Shown here: positions 8,315 to 18,007 of the stretch, piece by piece
How the letters are laid out: every line of letters starts with the position of its first letter
Position numbering within the stretch: position 1 is the stretch's first letter
Assembly: GCF_000238295.3 (NCBI RefSeq)
Contig: NZ_AHCD03000044.1
Coordinates: 1,116,001-1,180,000, forward strand
Direction: 5' to 3'
DNA: 64,000 nt
Source: Pseudoalteromonas rubra
GTDB taxonomy: Bacteria; Pseudomonadota; Gammaproteobacteria; Enterobacterales; Alteromonadaceae
Program-made: the position numbers and the translations under genes
Notes under the pieces: model-generated
The model's input: only the letters and a program-made list of their open reading frames with translations
What the model was told of the DNA's origin: nothing
Database searches by the model: none

Positions 8315-8600
8315 ATGAAAATCTGTGCAATCTCACCGATGTATGGACTTTTGCGAATGAATAAGCGGGTTGTTCACTGCCACCAATACACATCATTTTG
8401 ATTGTAAATCGCACATCAAGTCGAATTTCCTCAATCTTAGCCCTGTTGTCACCGAGGTTTGCAAGGCCAGGTGATGCCAATTAATTATTCAGATTGATAT
8501 TACTACTGACATTTTTGATGCGCGGGCGTTGAAATCAGGGTACAATTGCGACTCTTTATCATTTCCCCTGCTGTATTTTATAAGGCATTAAACTGCTCGA

Positions 8601-9491
8601 ATGACCGATCTGACAACACACCAAGCGTCTCGTAATCGACTCCTTATCGCACTTGCACTCACATGTACCTTTATGATTATTCAGGTTGTCGGTGCGTATT
8701 ATGCCAATTCATTGGCTGTGCTAGCCGATGCCGGGCATTTATTTGTACACAATAGCTCTTTGCTCATTGCGCTAATCGCCTCGTCAGTCGCAATCAAGCT
8801 GGCGAAAACCTATAACGATGGATATAAAAAGGCGGAGTATACCGGTGGTCTGTTTAATGGGCTGCTGTATTTATCCATCGCTGCAATTATCTTGCTTGAA
8901 GGCGGCGATCGGCTTGGACATCATGCACAAGGGCATGACCTAAATGTGAATGCCTTTGCGATGTCGAGCATAGCCGCTGTTGGGTTCTTGTTTCATGGTG
9001 CCTCGGCCTGGGTGTTATATAAGGGCCGCAAAGATAGCATCAATGTTTATGCGGTATTTCTGCACTCCTTTTTCGATTTGCTTTCGACCATTTCTACCTT
9101 TGTTGCAGGTGTACTGATCCATCTGACCAACTGGCAGGTTATTGATATTGTCTCGAGCATGCTTATATCGGTGTTCGTGTTGTTCACCGGTGTTAAGGTG
9201 ATCTATGCGTGTATCCAGGGACTGACGGAAAAAACGCAAATGCTACCGGCTGTCGAAAAACTGGAACAGCTGATCCTGTCGACTGAACACGTTGAGAGTG
9301 TTCACAACATTACCGTCACTATGTTGGATAATCAGTTAACCGTCGGGGCGCATATTGTGCTTAAACATCACTGCACGATTGAAATGCACGACGAAGCGTG
9401 TCGTCTGGAAGTAGAACGTGCTTTAATGAACACCTATGCGGTTAAACAATGCGTTTTACAAATAGAAAGCCACGATTGTCCGGATCACTAA
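8601..9491 (+). CDS. Cation diffusion facilitator (CDF) family transporter
   Basis: A 296-residue CDF protein with six predicted membrane helices and a cytoplasmic C-terminal domain (VESVHNITVTMLDNQLTVGAH). It aligns with E. coli ZitB through the whole length. Helix 2 reads SLAVLADAGHLFVHNSS, where ZitB has ADAGHMLTD. The first active-site residue His is kept, but the Asp four residues later is His. Helix 5 keeps the normal HxxxD (LHSFFDLL). The membrane metal site is therefore His-His-His-Asp rather than His-Asp-His-Asp. A His-rich loop (GHHAQGHD) lies between helices 3 and 4. The product exports a divalent metal, most likely zinc by family, but the substitution makes metal choice uncertain. 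It stands alone. Confidence 0.88.
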   Translation: MTDLTTHQASRNRLLIALALTCTFMIIQVVGAYYANSLAVLADAGHLFVHNSSLLIALIASSVAIKLAKTYNDGYKKAEYTGGLFNGLLYLSIAAIILLEGGDRLGHHAQGHDLNVNAFAMSSIAAVGFLFHGASAWVLYKGRKDSINVYAVFLHSFFDLLSTISTFVAGVLIHLTNWQVIDIVSSMLISVFVLFTGVKVIYACIQGLTEKTQMLPAVEKLEQLILSTEHVESVHNITVTMLDNQLTVGAHIVLKHHCTIEMHDEACRLEVERALMNTYAVKQCVLQIESHDCPDH

Positions 9492-9687
9492 ACTTGGCAA
9501 AAGTCAGTTTTTCCTTTACTTTTTAACAGTATCAGTAAAAAAATTGCAAGCTATTCAAAATGAGCAACACAGGTTTGCGTGTTGCCGGAAATAACTTGCA
9601 TAGCTGTGCGAAACTCAGGACCTGCGTAGTACTCATAAGATGAGGGGCAGGATCCTGTGGGTGTTGAGTTCAAGAGGAGCCTGAGTA

Positions 9688-12450
9688 TTGTTCGGGAAAA
9701 TAACAGCATTACCTAAGATCGCGATTGCGGTTGTGCTCGGGTTGTTAGGTGGTTTTGCTAACCTTCTGCCCCTATGGTTCCTGGATAGTTCCGAGTTTCT
9801 GCTTGGTCAGCTGTTCGTTATTCTTGCTTTGATGTCGCTGGGTTGGCGCTATGCTTTGTTGTGTGTGGCGATTGGGGCGGCCTTTATATTTTACCGCTGG
9901 GGCCATTGCTGGCCATCTACGGTGTTTTTGTTAGAGATAGTCTGGTTACAGATCTTTTGTGTCAGACCTAACAAGCCTTTATTCATGCGGGGCCTGGCAT
10001 TTTGGGTGTTGTTTGGGATCCCCTTGCTCTTCCTGTTCGGCAAGTTTGCCCTTGACCTCAACTTACTGGTTATTATGACCGCGCTGGCCAAGTACTTTAT
10101 CAATGCGGCTATTTGTCTGGTTATTGTCGACTTGCTGTCGTTATTTTTATTCAAGCAATTGTGGCAGGCCAAGCCACTGTATCGAATTTTGAATTATATG
10201 ATCAGTCACCTCATTATTCTGGTGGTACTGGTGACAACCATTATGCTGACGAATAGCCACTATGAACGCATAGAATACGAGGTGAGAGCACAGCTGAGTG
10301 ATGTTGCGAACACAACGGCGCAACGGATAGACAGCTTTCTTGGCAATCACCGCCGTGCTTTGGCAGATGCTGCGCACAACATTGAAGCGGGATTGGATCA
10401 GCAGCATACAATCACACGTTTGGTCGAATCTTATCCAAATATTCGTACTGCCATAACCGCGGATGAATCCGGGCTGGTTACCCACTTTTACCCCGATACG
10501 CTCAGAACCAGTCTGGCCGGCGAAGTCCCGGCGGTCTCAGATCGTCAGTATTTTATTCAGGCACCGTATTATCCGAATGGGTTTGTGTCGGGCATTTTCC
10601 GGGGCAGGGGATTTGGTGATGATTCGATAGTGGCTATTTCGGCGCCTATCTATGATAGGGGCAACTTTGCCGGGATTGTGGAAGGATCTGTATTTTTCAA
10701 TACATTTGAGCAATTTATTCCTCGCATTTTGTCGCACCTTGGGCACCTGATGATCTTGGATAGTGAAAACAAAGTGGTATTTAGTTCTCTTAAGTCCGAC
10801 TTTAATACACTTGATGAGCTGGATGAAGCGACGTTAAATTCGCTGACCAACGACGATTTAAACCTGTATGTTGGTAAGACCGAAGAGGTGTTTTACCGCC
10901 GCAGTGTGCGTTCAGAGGAATTTAGCTGGCAGGTCATCAGTCTGGTGGAGCGCAAGTATGTCAATATGGCGGTCGCATCGGCATGGGGACAGTCTTTTTT
11001 CCTCGCCCTGTTTATTATCGCACTGAGCAGTGTTTTGGTCAGCAAACTAACCCGTATGCTGATCAACCCAATGCATGACCTTAGTAGTCGGCTGAATGGG
11101 TTTGACCCGGCCAGTCGTCATGATGATTTATCCCCTCGCGAAGAAGCCACCTTTCTTGAAGTAATTACGTTACAGCAACAGTTTACTCAGCTGGCGTTTA
11201 AGCTGTCCATGAGCTTCAAGAAGTTGCAAAAAGCTAATCAGGAAAATCAGTCGCTTAATGCTCAGCTCACCAATTTTAATGCCCAATTAGAGAGCCAGGT
11301 ACAGGAGAAAACAGAAGAGTTAATTGATGCGCTCGACAGGGCAAATAAAGCGAGTTCAGCAAAAAGTTTGTTTCTGGCCAATATGAGTCATGAAATACGT
11401 ACTCCGCTCAATGGGATAATTGGCATGACCGCGGATATGCAGCGGCACACCCACGATACAGACGTTGCTGAGTCTTTGCAGATCATTTACCAGTCTGCGC
11501 ATAACCTTCTGCTGATACTGAATGACATTCTTGATTATTCCAAAATAGAAGCGGGTGCTCTGGAGCTGGACAGGCACGATGTTGCCTTTCGTCAGATGCT
11601 ACATTCGCTGACCACGTCCTTTTGCAAAACCGGCGTGAAGGCCGGTGTGACTTTTAGCTATGAGGTTAACGACACGATCCCTGAGTACCTTAAGCTGGAT
11701 GAGTTGAGGGTGACGCAGATCATTAACAACTTGCTCAGTAATGCTGGCAAGTTTACCGAGCAGGGTAGTATTAAGCTCAGTGCCTGCTACGTCGACGAAG
11801 CCCTGCACATTGATATTTCGGACACCGGAGTAGGGATTGCGAAAGAGAAACAGAAGCAGCTGTTCGGAGAGTTTATTCAGGCAGATGTCTCCACAACACG
11901 TAAATATGGTGGAACAGGGCTTGGCCTGACAATATGTAAACGTCTGGCAGAGGCAATGGGTGGGACAATTAGTTTAGAGAGTGAGGCCGGCAAGGGCAGC
12001 ACGTTTACGGTGATTTTGCCTGCTACTCAGGGCGAAGCACAGCAAGAAGAGAAACAGCATGTTAGCGCACCGGACCTGAGTGGTGTGAATGTTTTGCTGG
12101 TTGAAGATAACCCAATCAATCAGATTGTAGCGGCGAAATTAATGGAGCACACAGGTTGCAATCTGACTAAAGCAAATGATGGCCTGGATGCGTTGTCTGT
12201 CTTAGAGGGCAGCCATATGCCCGTTATCCTGATGGATTGTCAGATGCCGAATATGGATGGGTTTGATTGTACTCGTCGGATCCGGCAAAACCCTGACTTA
12301 TACGGTACGCCCTACATCATTGCTATCACAGCAAATGCCTTTAACGAGGATAAAGTGAAATGTTTGCAGGTGGGAATGGATGACTTTGTCTCTAAGCCCA
12401 TCGAGCCTGACGCATTGTATCAATGTCTGGCACGATGGCGTAGCGAATAA
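9688..12450 (+). CDS. Hybrid sensor histidine kinase with receiver domain
   Basis: A 920-residue protein. The start is TTG 9688, supported by AAGAGGAG (9672-9679) at good spacing with no nearby ATG. Residues 1-165 form several membrane helices. A further helix near 170-185 leads into a large extracytoplasmic, Cache-like sensor region (about 190-430), closed by a helix near 440. A coiled coil (about 505-555) precedes HisKA with the phospho-accepting His in FLANMSHEIRTPLNG near 567. HATPase_c motifs follow (DTGVGIAKEKQ, GGTGLGLTICKRL). A C-terminal receiver (VLLVEDNPINQ, ILMDCQMPNMDG, DDFVSKPI) has Asp near 850. No output gene adjoins, so it probably signals to a phosphotransfer protein elsewhere. 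The gene is convergent with the next one, with only four bases between stops. Confidence 0.92.
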   Translation: MFGKITALPKIAIAVVLGLLGGFANLLPLWFLDSSEFLLGQLFVILALMSLGWRYALLCVAIGAAFIFYRWGHCWPSTVFLLEIVWLQIFCVRPNKPLFMRGLAFWVLFGIPLLFLFGKFALDLNLLVIMTALAKYFINAAICLVIVDLLSLFLFKQLWQAKPLYRILNYMISHLIILVVLVTTIMLTNSHYERIEYEVRAQLSDVANTTAQRIDSFLGNHRRALADAAHNIEAGLDQQHTITRLVESYPNIRTAITADESGLVTHFYPDTLRTSLAGEVPAVSDRQYFIQAPYYPNGFVSGIFRGRGFGDDSIVAISAPIYDRGNFAGIVEGSVFFNTFEQFIPRILSHLGHLMILDSENKVVFSSLKSDFNTLDELDEATLNSLTNDDLNLYVGKTEEVFYRRSVRSEEFSWQVISLVERKYVNMAVASAWGQSFFLALFIIALSSVLVSKLTRMLINPMHDLSSRLNGFDPASRHDDLSPREEATFLEVITLQQQFTQLAFKLSMSFKKLQKANQENQSLNAQLTNFNAQLESQVQEKTEELIDALDRANKASSAKSLFLANMSHEIRTPLNGIIGMTADMQRHTHDTDVAESLQIIYQSAHNLLLILNDILDYSKIEAGALELDRHDVAFRQMLHSLTTSFCKTGVKAGVTFSYEVNDTIPEYLKLDELRVTQIINNLLSNAGKFTEQGSIKLSACYVDEALHIDISDTGVGIAKEKQKQLFGEFIQADVSTTRKYGGTGLGLTICKRLAEAMGGTISLESEAGKGSTFTVILPATQGEAQQEEKQHVSAPDLSGVNVLLVEDNPINQIVAAKLMEHTGCNLTKANDGLDALSVLEGSHMPVILMDCQMPNMDGFDCTRRIRQNPDLYGTPYIIAITANAFNEDKVKCLQVGMDDFVSKPIEPDALYQCLARWRSE

Positions 12451-12454
12451 GTAA

Positions 12455-15400
12455 TTAGCTCACGTTGGCCACATCAGGTGGGTATTGCTCAAACAAGCCC
12501 GCTGCACTTAAAGGTTTAGAAAAATAATATCCCTGCATGTATTCGCAGCCCAGATCGCGAAGAAAACTAAGCTGCTGGGCGGTTTCTACCCCTTCAGCGA
12601 TGCATGCCATATTGAGGTTTTGTGCCAGCATATAGATGGTCTTTACGATGGAGCGATTATGGGGGTGCGTTTCCAATGTGCGGATAAAGCTCTGATCAAT
12701 TTTGATAATGTCGATAGGGAAGTGACTTAGATACGTGAGCGAAGAGTAGCCTGTACCAAAATCATCCAGCAACAGTGTAAAGCCAAATTTCTTAAGCTGG
12801 GCCAGTGTTTTACTGGCTTTATGCCGGTCTGCCAGGAAGCTGGTTTCGGTGATTTCCAGCTTAAGCTGATGATTGCTCAAACCAAACTCCGCCACGATAC
12901 TGTCCAAAGAGGGAGCGAGGTTATCACGCATAATATGTTGAGGTGAGAGATTCAATGACAAATAAAATGAGGCCTGTTGATGGAAAAATGGCGTAAGTTC
13001 CTCAAGAGCATTACGTAAAGCCTGCGTAGTCATTTGCTCTATCAAGCCGACTTCTTCAGCAATTGGGATAAACTCTGCAGGTGATACAGGTTTTGCTCCC
13101 AACTGCCAGCGCATTAGCAGCTCTACACCTGTTAAAGTGTGGTTGGTGGTGTTCACAATAGGCTGATAATGATTGTAAAACTGATTGTCAGCTACCGCTT
13201 CCTTTAGCGCCGCTTCTAAGCTGAGCTTTCTGCTCAGGTGCGCATTCATTTCACTGGTAAAAAACTTAAAGTTATTTCTGCCGCTTTGTTTGGCATGCAG
13301 CATTGCGATATCTGCATTTCGCAACAAGCCTTCCGCTGTTTGTTCGTCAAATGGAAAAATCGCGACGCCCACGCTGGCAGAGATGCTCATAGAGATACCA
13401 TCTATTTCGTATTTATTGCATAACGAGGTGATCATCTGTTGCACCAGCTCTGTGACCTGGGCGACATCTTCGAAAGTTTTTATCAGAACAATGAACTCAT
13501 CTCCACTCTGACGGCCCAGAATGCAGTGCGCGTTTAAGGTGCTGTTTATCCTTTTCGTTACGGCAATCAGGAGCTGGTCCCCTGCAGAGTGGCCGTAGGC
13601 GTCATTGATTGGTTTGAATTTGTCCAGATCGATAAACAACAATGCGCATCCGGAATGACTTTTAGTGGCATTATAAATTGCAAATTCAATATGTTGCAGC
13701 ATTAAGTTGCGATTAGGTAAATCGGTCAGGGCATCAAAGTTTGCGAGATAACGTAACTCACTTTGTGCTTGCTTTTGCTGAGATAAGTCGGAACCAACGA
13801 TGACTAAAAATTCTATTTCACCTTGTTCATCTGTGATGGCATTGATACTGAGCTGAACTGCACTTTGGCGCTGATCATCAAATGTCACATCAATTTCTAG
13901 TTTTATGTTCTCTTTGGGCAGGATGTTACGCAGCGCGTTAAGTAGTTTTATTAGCTGTTGTCGGCCAAGTCGCTGTTTGAGTTCGCTGAGTGTCAGTTGT
14001 TTTTGAGGCTCGTATGGGTCCAACCCCAAAGATGAAGACAAACTTTGGTTGACAGATAAAAGCTGTAGGTTGCTGTCGAGGATCAATAACCAGTCCTGGA
14101 TCTGAGACAGGGCCTGGGCAAACATCGCAGCATTCAGTTGGTTTGCTTTTTGCTCAGTGATGTTACTGTAGATACCCGATGCCTTTAGTGGCGCACCTTT
14201 GGCATCCCATTCACTGACCTTGGCAATATCGTGATACCAGAGCCAGCCTTGTTGCTTTGAATAAATCCGGTAGGTGATCGAGAGCTGACTGTCGGGTGAG
14301 GCAATAAAGCGCGCCCATTGACGCTGCACCATTTCCTGATCTTGTGGATGCACTTTGTCAAAAAAAACAGTCAGACTGAGCTGTTTACTTTGGCTGGTGT
14401 CCTGGGTATTGCTGAGCAAGGTAAATTGCTGAGTCTGCATATCCATGCTCCACAGCCCGCTTTGTGTTTTCGTCAGTGCCAAATCGGTCTGGGCTTTTGC
14501 ATGTACTAGCTGGTCATAGGTTTGTTGCAGAGCAAGTTGCTTGCTCTGATGCCTGCGATAGAGCATGGCCAGAAATCCAGCAATCAGCAACAGGTAACTG
14601 GTGATAGCCAACGGTGTATTCCACCAGGCATGCTTGACCTCAAAATGCAGCAGACTTTGTGCGTGTTTTGCAGCGCCACCAGGTCGAAACTCAGACAGCG
14701 TCAGAGTATATTTTCCCGGCTTTAAGGTATTAAAAAACAGATAGTTATTCTTAACATCTTTGACTTCGAGAGAAGTCGGGCCCGACAGTTGAGCCGTGAT
14801 AAAATTACGCCGCACATTAAAAATGTTGAACTGACTAAATTCAAAGCGAAACCCCATGTCGTCATATTCAAACTGCAAAGTCTGTGCTTCGAGTTGAGCA
14901 GGTGAGGCGAGTATGGGCCTGGACATTAATTGCACACCGGAGAAGGCAAGTTGCTCTGTTTCTGCTGGCACAGTAAAGGCACTTGGGTCAAACTTTATCG
15001 CGCCGTTGGGGGTACCAAACAGTATTTCCCCTGAATGCAAAGGCTGACTGGCTCCGAGGTTAAATTCGTTGGTAACCAACCCATTGCGATGATCATAATG
15101 ATCGAGCTGTAGTGTTTCTAAACTGAGTTTATAAAGGCCATTTTGGCTACTTATCCAAAGATGGTTATGTAGATCACGTTCCAGTTCGTAAAGGGTGTTG
15201 GTGCCAAGTCCCTGCTCCTTTGTGATATGTATGATGCGCTGGAAACTGTGTGTTTCGAGTGCAATGAGCCCCATTGTGTTGGTTGCCAGCCAAAGTCGGC
15301 CCTGGCCATCCTTCATCCAGTCATTCACGATAGGGTAGGCGCTATCAGGGGCGGCTTCTGCTTGCCACAAAATATTGACCTGGTGGCTCAGGCGATCGTA

Positions 15401-16951
15401 ACTCACAAGCGCGTTGGCGGTGCTGAATAATAACTCATTGGGCTTTTCAGGTCTGGCTTGCAGAAATAATAGAGCTTGCAGGTCATTTAGCTGTGTTTCC
15501 AGCTCACTTAATGTGGTAACCGTTTGTAAGGCAATGTCATAAAGGTAAATATTATGGTGCGTATGGAACAAGAGGGTGCGCTGATCTACCAGCATAGAGC
15601 CGACTAAATGGTCTTCGCCCGTCATGGCAACGGTCGCGTTGGTGACTTTGAGCTCAGAGGCTTCTCCGGTTGAGATGTCAAACTGTTTTAGCCCGGCTTT
15701 GGTATCAAGCAGGAGCATATTGTCAGTCAGATAGGGGGAGCTATAGATGTTATAGACAGCGTGGCTGCCATACGCCGGTTTGTGGCTTTGGTTACGAAAA
15801 TAACTCTGTTGAAGGGTTGCCTTTTGGCCGGCAGAAAAACGGTGTAATCCATCATCGCTGCCAAGCCAAAGTGTGCCATCGTTTTTTTGATGCACAGCCC
15901 AGATATTGTTATTAAAGTTATTGTTATGGGAGGCCAGCAGTTTAAATCGGTACGCTGAAGTTGGCCAAACAAATGTCCCATTATTATTGGACCCCATCCA
16001 CAGGTTTGCATGCTTGTCTAATAACATGACAGGAATGGTATTTTGCGGTGTCAAATAGCGGCTTTCGCTGAATGAAAATAGCTTACTGGCGCTATGATTA
16101 CGGCGGTCGAGCAGATATAGACCCGAATCAGTGGCCAGGTATTCTCCATATGGCCCGATTTCATGGGCCCAGATATTGAGTTGAGAAACTAGTTCATAAG
16201 CCTGCAGGTCCGATAGCTGACTGGCATCACCTGGAATGACAAACAAGCCTTCTACTGTGCCCACCAGTAGCCCCAACGCCGGGTCTGGTTTGAGCAGTTT
16301 TACATTATTATTGAGTGCAGATTTGTCTACTGAGCCCTGGTGATTTAGTGAGCTGAGTTGCTCATTTTTGAATTGAAACAGTCCAGACTCAGAACCAATG
16401 AGCAAAGTATCCTGCCACGCCAGCATGGTGCGGACATAGGCATTACGTGGCAGAGTGAGCAAACGTTCCGACGCAAGTGTCTGTGCATCGACGCTGTATA
16501 GTACGTTTTCAATTGCAATCACGTATTGATCTTGATACTGCACAATGGCATTCACCGCAGCATCTGGCGCTATGCCCTGACGTCCTCCCTGGTCAAACAA
16601 TTTCACCAGCGATAAAGTACGGGTGTTTAGCAGAAATGCGCCTGATTGTACTGTTGATATAAATAGTTGATCATTGTCTAGCAGTTGGAGCAGCAAAATG
16701 TCACTGCCTGAGAACAGTGCCTGTCCCTTGAAGGGACTAAATTGGTTACCGTCATGTCGATTTAAGCCCTGATGGGTCGCGATCCAGATGTATCCCTGCT
16801 TGTCCTGTACCAACGCGGTGACACTCGACTGAGAAAGTCCTTCCTGTGTCGACAAGCGGCTGATCTGATTTGCATAATAAGGATCTGCAATCACCAGGTG
16901 GTGATATATCATTAAAAAAGACAATAAAGCTGCTTGTAGCCAGTTGTTCAT
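12455..16951 (-). CDS. Periplasmic-propeller sensor with PAS, GGDEF and EAL domains
   Basis: A 1498-residue protein. After a signal sequence (LLSFLMIYHHLVIADP) come two-component-regulator propeller repeats over about residues 30-680 (GLSQSSVTALVQDKQGYIWIATHQGLNRHDG; LWLGSDDGLHRF). A Y_Y_Y-type beta domain (about 690-760), one membrane helix (about 770-790), two PAS-like segments (about 815-1060), GGDEF (near 1149) and EAL (from about 1275) follow. The GGDEF loop reads SGDEF, still compatible with diguanylate cyclase activity. The EAL part has ELL in place of EAL but keeps DDFGTGYSSL and the Glu of GVET, so phosphodiesterase activity is likely. It is a probable periplasm-sensing cyclic-di-GMP switch. 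Ligand and dominant activity are unknown. Confidence 0.92.
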   Translation of the reverse strand: MNNWLQAALLSFLMIYHHLVIADPYYANQISRLSTQEGLSQSSVTALVQDKQGYIWIATHQGLNRHDGNQFSPFKGQALFSGSDILLLQLLDNDQLFISTVQSGAFLLNTRTLSLVKLFDQGGRQGIAPDAAVNAIVQYQDQYVIAIENVLYSVDAQTLASERLLTLPRNAYVRTMLAWQDTLLIGSESGLFQFKNEQLSSLNHQGSVDKSALNNNVKLLKPDPALGLLVGTVEGLFVIPGDASQLSDLQAYELVSQLNIWAHEIGPYGEYLATDSGLYLLDRRNHSASKLFSFSESRYLTPQNTIPVMLLDKHANLWMGSNNNGTFVWPTSAYRFKLLASHNNNFNNNIWAVHQKNDGTLWLGSDDGLHRFSAGQKATLQQSYFRNQSHKPAYGSHAVYNIYSSPYLTDNMLLLDTKAGLKQFDISTGEASELKVTNATVAMTGEDHLVGSMLVDQRTLLFHTHHNIYLYDIALQTVTTLSELETQLNDLQALLFLQARPEKPNELLFSTANALVSYDRLSHQVNILWQAEAAPDSAYPIVNDWMKDGQGRLWLATNTMGLIALETHSFQRIIHITKEQGLGTNTLYELERDLHNHLWISSQNGLYKLSLETLQLDHYDHRNGLVTNEFNLGASQPLHSGEILFGTPNGAIKFDPSAFTVPAETEQLAFSGVQLMSRPILASPAQLEAQTLQFEYDDMGFRFEFSQFNIFNVRRNFITAQLSGPTSLEVKDVKNNYLFFNTLKPGKYTLTLSEFRPGGAAKHAQSLLHFEVKHAWWNTPLAITSYLLLIAGFLAMLYRRHQSKQLALQQTYDQLVHAKAQTDLALTKTQSGLWSMDMQTQQFTLLSNTQDTSQSKQLSLTVFFDKVHPQDQEMVQRQWARFIASPDSQLSITYRIYSKQQGWLWYHDIAKVSEWDAKGAPLKASGIYSNITEQKANQLNAAMFAQALSQIQDWLLILDSNLQLLSVNQSLSSSLGLDPYEPQKQLTLSELKQRLGRQQLIKLLNALRNILPKENIKLEIDVTFDDQRQSAVQLSINAITDEQGEIEFLVIVGSDLSQQKQAQSELRYLANFDALTDLPNRNLMLQHIEFAIYNATKSHSGCALLFIDLDKFKPINDAYGHSAGDQLLIAVTKRINSTLNAHCILGRQSGDEFIVLIKTFEDVAQVTELVQQMITSLCNKYEIDGISMSISASVGVAIFPFDEQTAEGLLRNADIAMLHAKQSGRNNFKFFTSEMNAHLSRKLSLEAALKEAVADNQFYNHYQPIVNTTNHTLTGVELLMRWQLGAKPVSPAEFIPIAEEVGLIEQMTTQALRNALEELTPFFHQQASFYLSLNLSPQHIMRDNLAPSLDSIVAEFGLSNHQLKLEITETSFLADRHKASKTLAQLKKFGFTLLLDDFGTGYSSLTYLSHFPIDIIKIDQSFIRTLETHPHNRSIVKTIYMLAQNLNMACIAEGVETAQQLSFLRDLGCEYMQGYYFSKPLSAAGLFEQYPPDVANVS

Positions 16952-17281
16952 TCACACGTTCCCAGGCGCACAACAGTGAACAGTCCTTTTACGCTTTTGT
17001 GCTGTCATATTCGCTGAGGCATACATTGCTCAGATTATGCTAATTATACCAAGTTATAGGCTGAGCTGAACGAGAATTCGTAAAAATGACTCAGCTGGCC
17101 AATTTTTAGGTAAAAAACGCTAGTTTAGGTAAAACCTAAGCCGTTGAACTAAAAGGTGTATCAAAAACACAATCAATGCAACTACGAATTATTCTCATTA
17201 TTTCTGTTTTTGTTGTTGATAACCATTTTTGTTTAGATTAAACTTATCCGCAGTTAAGGTTATTGAGAATGGTTTTCAGTT
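16952..17281. other. Divergent intergenic region before bfd
   Basis: 330 bp without a gene, holding the promoters of the large GGDEF/EAL gene (leftward) and bfd (rightward). I see TTATACCAAG at 17044-17053 and an imperfect GCTGAG/CTCAGC inverted repeat after it, perhaps a degraded dispersed repeat. TTTAGGTAAAACCTAA forms a small palindrome further right. Two Fur-like sites lie near bfd. Confidence 0.5.
17186..17204. promoter_or_regulatory. Fur-box-like site upstream of bfd
   Basis: The minus-strand reading AATAATGAGAATAATTC resembles the Fur consensus GATAATGATAATCATTATC. A second, weaker match (TTGAGAATGGTTTTC) lies just before the bfd start at 17263-17277. This fits iron-repressed expression of bfd. 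Confidence 0.6.
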
Positions 17282-17476
17282 ATGTATATCTGCATTTGCC
17301 ACGGTGTGACGGACAAAAAAATCGCCGAATCTATAGATGATGGCGCAAGGTCTATGCGCGATTTGAGCAAAGAGTTAGGTGTGGGATCTCAGTGTGGTAA
17401 GTGTTGTAACTGCGCTAAGAAAATACTGAACGAAAAGCTAATCGACATCGTGGATGTGACTGAGCAAGTTGCCTGA
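17282..17476 (+). CDS. bfd: Bacterioferritin-associated ferredoxin
   Basis: A 64-residue protein with the four [2Fe-2S] ligands of Bfd: Cys4, Cys6, Cys38 and Cys41 (MYICICHGVTD, GSQCGKCC). Bfd docks on bacterioferritin and passes electrons to its heme, reducing and releasing stored iron. The Fur-box-like sites upstream are consistent with induction under iron starvation. It is convergent with the two bacterioferritin genes and shares a bidirectional terminator with them. Size, motif and context make the assignment firm. Confidence 0.95.
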   Translation: MYICICHGVTDKKIAESIDDGARSMRDLSKELGVGSQCGKCCNCAKKILNEKLIDIVDVTEQVA

Positions 17477-17503
17477 TCAAATTTTCGTTCAAACCATTTT
17501 CTC

Positions 17504-17529
17504 AAAAAAGGGCTTTAAAGCCCTTTTTT
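17504..17529. terminator. Bidirectional terminator between bfd and bfr
   Basis: A perfect 26-base palindrome: A6, then GGGCTTTAAAGCCC, then T6. It serves both convergent units. Confidence 0.9.
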
Positions 17530-17533
17530 AGTA

Positions 17534-17998
17534 TTACATCTGCGTCTGCAGGTAGTTTTCGATACCGGTGACTTTGATAAGGTGTTGCTGGGTCTCAAGC
17601 CAGTCGATTTGTTCTTCCTGTTCATTGAGGATATTGTCGAGCGCTTCACGACTAATGTAGTCCTGTTTTTCTTCACACAATGCAATCGCGTCAACCAGAT
17701 CTCCCAAGGACGCTTGCTCAAATGCCATATTGGCCGCAATCATTTCCTCGCTGTTTTCACCAATTTTGAGTCGCCCCAGGTCCTGGAGGTTAGGCAAACC
17801 TTCCAGAAACAGAATTCGCTCAATCAGGCGATCCGCATTCTTCATTTTTTGGATAGAGGTTTTGTAATCCGCCTTATCCAGCTGGGTAAAACCAAAATCC
17901 TTAAACATACGGGCATGCAGGAAATACTGGTTAATACCAACCAGCTCATTTGCAAGTACGGTGTTCAGTGCCGTTATTACCGCTTTGTCGCCTTTCAT
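17534..17998 (-). CDS. Bacterioferritin, heme-binding type subunit lacking ferroxidase ligands
   Basis: A 154-residue protein very close to E. coli Bfr (NELVGINQYFLHARMF, ERILFLEGLPNLQDLG). The heme ligand Met52 is present. At the di-iron centre Glu18 and Glu94 remain, but Glu51 is Lys, His54 is Asn, Glu127 is Gln and His130 is Gln. The ferroxidase site should therefore be inactive. It starts nine bases after the other bfr gene's stop with an AAGGAA ribosome site. The likely role is the heme/electron-transfer subunit of a mixed 24-mer shell with its neighbour, as in the two-subunit bacterioferritins of Pseudomonas and Neisseria. The mixed shell is inferred. Confidence 0.93.
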   Translation of the reverse strand: MKGDKAVITALNTVLANELVGINQYFLHARMFKDFGFTQLDKADYKTSIQKMKNADRLIERILFLEGLPNLQDLGRLKIGENSEEMIAANMAFEQASLGDLVDAIALCEEKQDYISREALDNILNEQEEQIDWLETQQHLIKVTGIENYLQTQM

Positions 17999-18007
17999 AA
18001 TGATTCC

